Shown here: positions 1-5,451 of the stretch, one piece after another
Position numbering within the stretch: position 1 is the stretch's first letter
Layout: every line of letters begins with the position of its first letter
Source of the DNA: Anaerolineaceae bacterium
GTDB lineage: Bacteria; Chloroflexota; Anaerolineae; Anaerolineales; Anaerolineaceae
NCBI GenBank assembly: GCA_011620505.1
Contig: WOZA01000168.1
Span: 1-22,070 of the forward strand
Length of the DNA stretch: 22,070 nucleotides
Reading direction: 5' to 3'
Translations under genes and position numbers: made by a program
Notes under the pieces: generated by a model
Databases searched by the model: none
Seen by the model: the letters and a program-made list of their open reading frames with translations, nothing else
What the model was told of the DNA's origin: nothing

Positions 1-20
1 AAACAAACTGTCCAAAAAAT

Positions 21-49
21 TTGACACATTCTGTTCAGTGCTGTATAAT
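21..49 (+). promoter_or_regulatory. Perfect consensus sigma-70 promoter of the rplU operon
   Basis: TTGACA at 21-26 and TATAAT at 44-49 are separated by exactly 17 bases, so both hexamers and the spacer match the textbook housekeeping consensus. Transcription should start near 56, leaving a leader of about 105 nt before rplU. Such strength suits a ribosomal protein operon. A long in-frame extension of rplU would begin at 38, inside this promoter, which argues against it. Confidence 0.9.
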
Positions 50-68
50 GATTTTTCGTTGCCCCGGC

Positions 69-105
69 GAAAGTTGGCTGGGGTTCATTATGTAAACCAA
101 CTTTC
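69..105 (+). promoter_or_regulatory. Hairpin in the rplU mRNA leader, possible autoregulatory element
   Basis: GAAAGTTGG at 69-77 and CCAACTTTC at 97-105 are perfect 9-bp complements around a 19-nt loop, inside the predicted 5' leader. There is no T-run after it, so it is not a simple terminator. L21 operons in several bacteria carry leader RNA structures used for feedback control, so a similar role is possible here. I did not recognise a known leader consensus; the function is inferred from position only. Confidence 0.45.
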
Positions 106-160
106 CCGTCCCTGCGCGGTGACACGCTCAGCAAGCGGTAAAGTAAAGATTGGAGAGAAT

Positions 161-478
161 ATGAAGTATGCAGTTATTGAAGCGGGCGGTAAGCAATACC
201 GCGCCGAAGAAGGTCAGACTATCACTGTCGACCTTCTGACCGCCAAAGTCGGCGATGCAGTCACCCTCGATAAAGTGCTCATGTTAGTGGATGGCGACTC
301 TGTGACCGTTGGTACTCCCTATATTGCGGGTGCCAGCCTGGACGCGACCGTCAAAGAGCATTACAAGGGCAAGAAGATTTTGATCTTCAAGTACAAACCC
401 AAGATCGATTACCGCCGAAAGGCAGGTCATCGCCAACAGTACACCAGATTACTGGTTCAATCAATCGTGATGGAGTAG
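161..478 (+). CDS. rplU: 50S ribosomal protein L21
   Basis: Structural protein of the large ribosomal subunit that binds 23S rRNA. The 105-residue product begins MKYAVIEAGGKQYRAEEGQ, the typical L21 start, and contains the basic YKGKKILIFKYKPK and YRRKAGHRQQYT segments of the family; the length is normal. I chose the ATG at 161 because GGAGAG at 152-157 is well placed. The open frame continues upstream to 38, but that part overlaps the promoter and leader and encodes nothing L21-like. It is the first gene of the rplU-rpmA-rpmE operon; rpmA follows after 4 bases. Identification is secure. Confidence 0.97.
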   Translation: MKYAVIEAGGKQYRAEEGQTITVDLLTAKVGDAVTLDKVLMLVDGDSVTVGTPYIAGASLDATVKEHYKGKKILIFKYKPKIDYRRKAGHRQQYTRLLVQSIVME

Positions 479-482
479 AGAA

Positions 483-764
483 ATGGCCCATAAAAAAGGT
501 GGCGGGTCATCCCGCAATGGTCGTGACAGCCAGGGGCAGCGCCTCGGTATTAAAAAATTCGGTGGAGAATATGTCATCAGCGGCAATATCCTCGTTCGTC
601 AGCACGGCACTAAAGTGCATCCGGGCTGGAATGTAGGTCAGGGACGCGATTACACACTCTTTGCGACTAAAGAAGGCTACGTAAAATACGAAACTCTCGC
701 CGGCGGACGCAAGCGCGTTCACGTGACAGATGAGCGAGAGGAGCCCGCGAAAGGCAGCAACTAA
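483..764 (+). CDS. rpmA: 50S ribosomal protein L27
   Basis: Large-subunit protein near the peptidyl transferase centre. The 93-residue product starts MAHKKGGGSSRNGRDSQGQR, the diagnostic L27 N-terminus, without the cleavable extension seen in Firmicutes; the GNILVRQHGTKVHPG core follows. It is slightly longer than the usual 85 or so residues because of a charged C-terminal tail. GGAG at 472-475, inside the end of rplU, serves as ribosome binding site. The rplU-rpmA pairing is nearly universal. The usual next gene, obg, is missing here and its place is taken by the L31 gene 2 bases downstream. Confidence 0.97.
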   Translation: MAHKKGGGSSRNGRDSQGQRLGIKKFGGEYVISGNILVRQHGTKVHPGWNVGQGRDYTLFATKEGYVKYETLAGGRKRVHVTDEREEPAKGSN

Positions 765-766
765 GC

Positions 767-1246
767 ATGAAAACTAAGATTCAACCTAAATACTATCCAA
801 ACGCCAAGGTCTCCTGTGCGTCTTGCGGCGCTGAATGGACCACTGGTTCAACGGTGCCTGAGATCCGAACTGAAGTTTGTTCCAATTGCCATCCCTTCTA
901 CACCGGTCAGCAGGCACGCATCCTCGACCGCGAAGGTCAGGTGGATCGCTTCTACAAGCGTCTCCAGGCTCGCCAGGACTACGTTGCTGATCAGAAATCT
1001 GCTTCCCAGGCCAAAACTTCTCCGAGCCGCCCGGTGTCCGAGCTCAACCTCAGCACTAAAGCAGTGGCTGCACTCAACCGCGCAGAAATTGTGACGGTTG
1101 GAGACGTCCTCACCAAACTCGAGGGCGGCGAGAAAGCACTGCTCGATATTGAAGGCTTTGGTCGCAAATCCTTGATCGACCTCAAGAAATCCTTACGCCA
1201 ACTGGGATATCAGCTCCCGGCTGCAGCTCAGGAAATCGAGATCTAA
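767..1246 (+). CDS. rpmE: 50S ribosomal protein L31 fused to an RNA polymerase alphaCTD-like domain
   Basis: Residues 1 to about 70 are a zinc-type L31 with the four expected cysteines (C17, C20, C38, C41) and the CSNCHPFYTGQQ motif. L31 bridges the ribosomal subunits and normally ends near residue 70. Here a polar linker (about 72-92) leads to a second domain (about 93-153) with two helix-hairpin-helix-like segments, including IVTVGDVL and LLDIEGFGRKSLIDLKKSL. These align without large gaps to the C-terminal domain of RNA polymerase alpha. By alignment from memory to E. coli alpha, G296, K298 and S299 are kept, R265 becomes Lys, and N268 and C269 become Ala. DNA binding may therefore be altered or lost. 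The start is 2 bases after rpmA, and a strong terminator follows. The L31 assignment is secure; the role of the extra domain is unknown. Confidence 0.93.
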   Translation: MKTKIQPKYYPNAKVSCASCGAEWTTGSTVPEIRTEVCSNCHPFYTGQQARILDREGQVDRFYKRLQARQDYVADQKSASQAKTSPSRPVSELNLSTKAVAALNRAEIVTVGDVLTKLEGGEKALLDIEGFGRKSLIDLKKSLRQLGYQLPAAAQEIEI

Positions 1247-1265
1247 ATTGATCTGAAAGAAAATC

Positions 1266-1293
1266 AGGCAGGTTGCGAAACCTGCCTTTTTTT
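1266..1293 (+). terminator. Rho-independent terminator of rplU-rpmA-rpmE
   Basis: AGGCAGGTT at 1266-1274 pairs perfectly with AACCTGCCT at 1279-1287 around a GCGA tetraloop, and a run of seven T ends at 1293. It lies 20 bases after the rpmE stop and separates this operon from the next promoter. Confidence 0.93.
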
Positions 1294-1303
1294 ATTCTTC
1301 GCG

Positions 1304-1332
1304 TTGCCAGTCAACCATTAAAGCTTTATACT
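1304..1332 (+). promoter_or_regulatory. Sigma-70-type promoter of the tdk operon
   Basis: TTGCCA at 1304-1309 and TATACT at 1327-1332 are separated by 17 bases; each hexamer differs from consensus at one position. A start near 1339 gives a short leader that includes the AGGAGG ribosome binding site at 1358-1363. The site lies immediately after the upstream terminator, as expected for an independent transcription unit. Confidence 0.78.
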
Positions 1333-1367
1333 TTTCATCGTTATTATTACCTGAAGCAGGAGGCTTT

Positions 1368-1940
1368 ATGTCACAACCAGCCGGAATTGTTGAAGTCATC
1401 ACCGGATCCATGTTCTGTGGAAAAACCGAGGAACTCATTCGCCGTCTCAGGCGCGCCACCATCGCCAAGCAAAAGGTGCAGGTCTTCAAACCTGTGATTG
1501 ACGATCGTTATGCTTTTTTTAAAGTAAAGTCACATTCAGGCATGGATTATGAGGCTGTTCCTGTCAACAGCTCCACTGAGTTGCTTGAAAAGCTCGATCC
1601 TGAGGCAACCGTTATTGGTGTGGATGAAGCTCAGTTCTTTGATGATGGCATTGTTGATGTGGTGAACCAGTTGGCAGACCGTGGGCTGAGAGTGATTGTG
1701 ACAGGGCTGGATACTGATTTCCGTGGTGAACCGTTTGGCTGCATGCCAGTGATGACTGCCAAAGCAGATAAAGTTGATAAGCTGACGGCGATTTGCGTTG
1801 TCTGCGGCGAGCCTGCCACGCGCACACAACGCCTGGTGGGGGGTAAGCCGGCCCGTTATGATGAGCCCATCGTGGTGGTTGGCGCTGCTGAGATGTATGA
1901 AGCCCGCTGCCGCCGCTGCCACTGCGTCCCGAAAGAGTAG
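1368..1940 (+). CDS. tdk: Thymidine kinase (type II)
   Basis: Cytosolic salvage enzyme that phosphorylates thymidine with ATP to dTMP. The 190-residue product has the Walker A motif GSMFCGKT at 13-20, the SH pair at 55-56, and DEAQFF at 86-91 with the likely catalytic base E87. It also has the GLDTDFRGEPF segment at 113-123 and the zinc-binding CxxC (C143, C146) plus CRRCHC (181-186) near the flexible lasso. Length and motif order are those of the TK1-like family. AGGAGG lies 4 bases upstream of the ATG. The next gene, a purine salvage enzyme, starts directly after the stop codon, so the operon opens with nucleotide salvage. Confidence 0.96.
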   Translation: MSQPAGIVEVITGSMFCGKTEELIRRLRRATIAKQKVQVFKPVIDDRYAFFKVKSHSGMDYEAVPVNSSTELLEKLDPEATVIGVDEAQFFDDGIVDVVNQLADRGLRVIVTGLDTDFRGEPFGCMPVMTAKADKVDKLTAICVVCGEPATRTQRLVGGKPARYDEPIVVVGAAEMYEARCRRCHCVPKE

Positions 1941-2510
1941 GTGAATATGCCTCAGCCATATCAGGAATATTTAGACAAAATCCTCATTCCAGAAGATAAA
2001 CTTCAAGCCCGCGTCCGCGAACTTGCGGCAGAAATCAACCGTGATTATGCCGGAAAAGAACTGCTGGTGATCTGCATCCTGCGCGGTGGGGTAATGTTCC
2101 TCACGGACCTGATCCGCCACATTGAAGTGCCTTTGGCGATCGAATTCATGGCGGTTTCTTCATACGGAACCGGTGTGCGTTCCTCGCAGGGCGATGTGCG
2201 CATCACGTTGGACCTAAACACTAACATCTATGGCAGGCATGTCATCATCGTTGAGGATATCATCGACAGTGGTCACACGCTTGCCTCCGTCATTGACCTG
2301 CTGAAAACACGCGATCCAGCTTCGATATACGTTTGTACATTGCTTGACAAGTATGAACGCAGAGAAGTGGAAGTGCCTATCCGCTATTGCGGGTTCAAAA
2401 TCAAGAACGAGTTTGTTTTCGGATACGGACTCGACATGGACGAATACTATCGCAATCTGCCCTTTATAGCGACTGTCGATTTGGACAAATATGGGCCTCC
2501 AGCTGGATAG
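1941..2510 (+). CDS. hpt: Hypoxanthine phosphoribosyltransferase
   Basis: Purine salvage enzyme joining hypoxanthine (and usually guanine) to PRPP to make IMP or GMP. The 189-residue product shows VICILRGGVMFLTDL (43-57), the flexible-loop SSYGTG (73-78), the PRPP-binding signature VIIVEDIIDSGHT (101-113) with the acidic pair E105/D106, and the purine-contact segment FVFGYGLDMDEYYRNLP (158-174). The start is uncertain: a GTG at 1941 directly follows the tdk stop, while an ATG at 1947 lies two codons downstream. GAAAGAG at 1931-1937 could serve either. The 3' end overlaps the next gene by 20 bases. Confidence 0.95.
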   Translation: MNMPQPYQEYLDKILIPEDKLQARVRELAAEINRDYAGKELLVICILRGGVMFLTDLIRHIEVPLAIEFMAVSSYGTGVRSSQGDVRITLDLNTNIYGRHVIIVEDIIDSGHTLASVIDLLKTRDPASIYVCTLLDKYERREVEVPIRYCGFKIKNEFVFGYGLDMDEYYRNLPFIATVDLDKYGPPAG

Positions 2511-3900
2511 CGAATTGCTACAGCTCCTGGAATTGGTTCGGGAGTTGGCGTCCGGCACACGGGTATACCTTGTTGGCGGGGCTATCCGCGATTTGCTGCT
2601 TGGTCGAGCCACTAAAGATCTCGATTTCGTTCTGCCGCACGGCTCAATCCAGCTGGCGAAGGCAGTAAGCCGTCGCTTGAATGGTGCTATGTATACGCTC
2701 GACGATGTACGCCATTCCGCGAGGGTGATCCTGCGGCAGGGCGAACAAGATGAGCAAGTGCTCGATTTTACCTCCTTCATTGGGGAGAATCTCGAAGAAG
2801 ATTTGCGCCAGCGGGATTTTACGATCAACGCCATGGCGCTCGATCTGGGCGCGATAGAGAAATTGATTGATCCCCTCGGTGGGGAAGCTGACCTGGAAGC
2901 CAGGCAGATAAGACTCTGCGGACCAGATTCGCTGACCGCTGACCCTCTGCGCGTTTTGAGGGGAGTACGGCTGATAAGCAGCTACAACTTGAGGTATGAA
3001 TCGGAAATAGCCTCAGCGATGCGCGTAGCCACAAAGAGATTGGGGGTCGTTTCTGGTGAGCGCATTCGCGATGAATTGTTTAAATGCCTTGCGGTGCCCA
3101 ATTTCGAAGCTGTGGCAGCACTCTTAAGTGAGTTTGGGGTGTTTGACGAGCTGCGTCTGCTTACTTTCGGCGTGGATCCTGCTGGACCTCAAAACCGGCA
3201 GGTTGAGACTGAAAAATTGATTGCCTTGTCAAGAATATGTAATAAGCCTGAGGGTGGGCAACAAGTGGCTCATGGCACATCCAATCCTGATTTACAGCAC
3301 TTGCATGCTTATCAGGTTATGCTGGATGAACCCCTGCAGGGTGGGCGGAAGCGCCGCCATTTACTGATGTTGTGCTCCATCCTGCTTCACATCCATCCGT
3401 CATTTGACATTGGTAAGAAGAGTACGCCTGAATTCTTCCCCGAGGAATTTTCGGAGCAGATCACCCAGGCATTGCTGATTGGTCAGAAAGAAAAGGCCTA
3501 CTTCAAAGCACTTTCAGGCGGTTTTTTGAGGCTTGCGGATCTTTCACGATGTCAACCCGGGAAGCTGGATTACTATCGATTTTTCCGTGAATTTGGCTCA
3601 TACGGGCTTGATAGCGCGCTCCTGGCGGTGGTAGAGGTACAGTCGCAAAAACCGCTGCTTCAATTTGACCCTGAAATATCCCAGGAAGTCTTTCATACCT
3701 GGTTTACCGAGCAGGCGCGAACGGTGAACCCACCGAGACTGGTCGATGGTGATCTTTTACAGCGCGAACTTGCGATTGGTCCTGGTGTAAAAATCGGTAC
3801 CCTGCTCGAGGAAATCCGTGAGCAGCAGGTTTTAGGCAAGATCAACACAGCGGCAGAAGCGATAGCTTTTGCGCAGGAAAATACTGAAAGGAATGCTTAA
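2491..3900 (+). CDS. cca: CCA tRNA nucleotidyltransferase / poly(A) polymerase family protein
   Basis: A class II nucleotidyltransferase, most likely the enzyme that builds or repairs the CCA end of tRNAs from CTP and ATP. The catalytic head contains VYLVGGAIRD (25-34), the metal-binding DLD (43-45), RDFTINAMALDL (108-119) and DPLRVLRGVRL (151-161). The C-terminal 250 residues are helical and diverged and should form the tRNA-binding neck, body and tail. The nucleotide-recognition motif, normally EDxxR, reads ADPLR here, so the first acidic residue is missing. The gene begins inside the last 20 bases of hpt and stops one base before the hydrolase start. A poly(A) polymerase or an A-adding enzyme is possible, but I see no second such gene in the window. 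Confidence 0.88.
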   Translation: MGLQLDSELLQLLELVRELASGTRVYLVGGAIRDLLLGRATKDLDFVLPHGSIQLAKAVSRRLNGAMYTLDDVRHSARVILRQGEQDEQVLDFTSFIGENLEEDLRQRDFTINAMALDLGAIEKLIDPLGGEADLEARQIRLCGPDSLTADPLRVLRGVRLISSYNLRYESEIASAMRVATKRLGVVSGERIRDELFKCLAVPNFEAVAALLSEFGVFDELRLLTFGVDPAGPQNRQVETEKLIALSRICNKPEGGQQVAHGTSNPDLQHLHAYQVMLDEPLQGGRKRRHLLMLCSILLHIHPSFDIGKKSTPEFFPEEFSEQITQALLIGQKEKAYFKALSGGFLRLADLSRCQPGKLDYYRFFREFGSYGLDSALLAVVEVQSQKPLLQFDPEISQEVFHTWFTEQARTVNPPRLVDGDLLQRELAIGPGVKIGTLLEEIREQQVLGKINTAAEAIAFAQENTERNA

Positions 3901-3901
3901 A

Positions 3902-4669
3902 ATGATTGCACATCTGGAAGATCTTGATATGTTTTACGAAATCCGCGGGAGCGGAAAGCCTGTTTACCTCCTGCACGGTTTGGCTCTGGATCACAGCATT
4001 TGGTTGGAAATGGCGGAATACTACGCAGATCAGGCGCAGTTTATCATCCCAGATTTGCGTGGTCACGGCCGCACACCGCTTGGAAACGCGGATGGAAGCA
4101 TCGAGCAATTTGCCAGGGATGTGCTTCAATTGGCTGACCATCTTGGTCACGAACAGTTTATCCTGGCAGGTCATTCCATGGGTGGGTATATCGCCCTGGC
4201 AATGGCTGAGGCCCAACCAGAGCGGTTGGCAGGGCTTGTGTTGGTCACGAGCAATGCACGCGCGGACACCCCTGAGAAGCGCGAAAGCCGGCTTGAGGAG
4301 GCCAGTCGGGTGATGGTTGAAGGTATGCAGAACATTGGCAACATCCTGATCCAGCGTATGATGCCTGAAGGCGAGTTTGCTCAGCCGGACGAGCATATGT
4401 GTGATGTCGTTTTGAATTCACCATCAGCCGGGTTTGCCAATGTTCAGACTGCGATTGCCAACCGTCCCAACCGCCTGGGCGTTGTGAGGACTTTGACCTG
4501 CCCGGTTTTGGGAATTGCAGGCGGTAAAGATCAGCTTATGCCAGTGGAGATCGCCCTGGAAGCAGCAGAACACGCCAGGCAAGGTCGGAAAGTATGCCTG
4601 CCAGGAGTTGGTCACCTGCCAATGCTCGAAGTTCCATTCACACTTGGCGCTTTACTGGTGAGCGTGTGA
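3902..4669 (+). CDS. Alpha/beta-fold hydrolase
   Basis: Cytosolic alpha/beta hydrolase of 255 residues with the complete catalytic set: oxyanion segment LLHGLALDH (23-31), nucleophile elbow GHSMGG (90-95, S92), acid D210 in AGGKDQLMP and H238 in GVGHLPMLE. A cap region lies at about 120-190. The substrate cannot be read from the sequence; esterase, lactonase or peroxidase-like members share this layout. I chose the ATG at 3902 because GAAAGGA at 3886-3892 is suitably placed. A TTG at 3869 and an ATG at 3893 are in frame, but the latter directly abuts that site. The gene starts one base after cca and its stop overlaps the ribosome binding site of the nitroreductase. Confidence 0.9.
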   Translation: MIAHLEDLDMFYEIRGSGKPVYLLHGLALDHSIWLEMAEYYADQAQFIIPDLRGHGRTPLGNADGSIEQFARDVLQLADHLGHEQFILAGHSMGGYIALAMAEAQPERLAGLVLVTSNARADTPEKRESRLEEASRVMVEGMQNIGNILIQRMMPEGEFAQPDEHMCDVVLNSPSAGFANVQTAIANRPNRLGVVRTLTCPVLGIAGGKDQLMPVEIALEAAEHARQGRKVCLPGVGHLPMLEVPFTLGALLVSV

Positions 4670-4675
4670 GGTTCT

Positions 4676-5221
4676 ATGACAGACCTGGATTTTATTTTCA
4701 GCCGGCGCAGTATTCGCCGCTTTACTGACGAAAAGGTTAGTGAAAACCATGTAAAGCTGCTGCTTGAAGCTGCTATGGCTGCGCCAACTGCGATGAACAT
4801 GCGCCCATGGCATTTTGTCGTGATCGATGATCCTGGCAAGCTGGCAGATCTTCACAGGATACTGCCTTTTGGCAAAATGCAAGCTCCGCTGGCAATCAGC
4901 ATTTGCGGAAACCTGGGATCCGCAAAAAGGCTCGTGACGGAGCGCTTCTGGGTGCAAGATTGCAGTGCGGCCACCGAGAATCTACTTCTCGCTGCAAATG
5001 CGTTGGAGCTGGGAGCTGTTTGGTGTGGGGTGCATCCTATCAACAGGCTCGAAAGCGCAATCAGCAGCAGCCTCAACCTGCCATCCCACGTGATTCCCCT
5101 TAACGTGGTGTTCATAGGTAACCCAGCCGAGAAGAAGCCTGCCCGAACGCAATATGATCCGGCGAGAATCTCGCACAATCTTTTTGAGATCCGCTGGGAA
5201 TCTTCGGGGGATCAGGATTGA
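4676..5221 (+). CDS. Nitroreductase family flavoprotein
   Basis: Probable FMN-dependent NAD(P)H oxidoreductase of 181 residues, the short form of the nitroreductase fold. The N-terminal SRRSIRRF (9-16) provides the phosphate-contacting arginines. AAPTAMNMRPWHFVVI matches the usual FMN-binding segment, and NLLLAANALELGAVWCGVHP and VVFIGNPAEKKPAR match later family blocks. The natural substrate is unknown; nitroaromatics and quinones are typical test substrates of the family. TGAGG at 4667-4671 overlaps the hydrolase stop codon and serves as ribosome binding site, so the two genes are probably translated together. It is the last gene of the tdk operon. Confidence 0.9.
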   Translation: MTDLDFIFSRRSIRRFTDEKVSENHVKLLLEAAMAAPTAMNMRPWHFVVIDDPGKLADLHRILPFGKMQAPLAISICGNLGSAKRLVTERFWVQDCSAATENLLLAANALELGAVWCGVHPINRLESAISSSLNLPSHVIPLNVVFIGNPAEKKPARTQYDPARISHNLFEIRWESSGDQD

Positions 5222-5252
5222 CGGAACTAACTATAAAGTGTGAGAGCAATTA

Positions 5253-5358
5253 CCAGCATAGTTGGTAAAATAGAATGCTGGAACCGGATTTGGATCCGTA
5301 GTTATCCCATTTTCCTGGGAATAAATCTTTCAATTGTGCTTGAGGGCAAAAAATTGCC
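5253..5358. other. Cluster of four small inverted repeats upstream of ppdK
   Basis: The 230-base gap between the nitroreductase and ppdK holds four consecutive short perfect inverted repeats. They are CCAGCAT/ATGCTGG (5253-5259 and 5275-5281), CGGAT/ATCCG (5285-5289 and 5294-5298), TCCCA/TGGGA (5305-5309 and 5316-5320) and GGCAA/TTGCC (5345-5349 and 5354-5358). None is followed by a proper T-run. They may fold as a structured 3' end of the tdk operon, a leader of ppdK, or act as protein binding sites. No known riboswitch was recognised. Confidence 0.4.
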
Positions 5359-5398
5359 TTGTACAGTTTATTTGTGAAGAGAACCTGCAAAATGAGTA

Positions 5399-5407
5399 TG
5401 GTAAAAT
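5399..5407 (+). promoter_or_regulatory. Candidate extended -10 promoter of ppdK
   Basis: TGGTAAAAT fits the extended -10 pattern TGnTATAAT with one mismatch, and would give a start near 5414, about 38 bases before the ppdK ATG. No good -35 hexamer is seen 17 bases upstream. An identical TGGTAAAAT occurs at 5263-5271 inside the first hairpin loop, so which one is used, if either, is open. Confidence 0.35.
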
Positions 5408-5451
5408 TTAAAATTGTGGATTTACATAATTAAAGATCATTAGGAGGATCT

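Noticed and set aside
38..160. N-terminal extension of L21 starting at 38
   Set aside because: The start would lie within the promoter, upstream of the expected transcription start, and the extra residues are not L21-like; the ATG at 161 has a good ribosome binding site.
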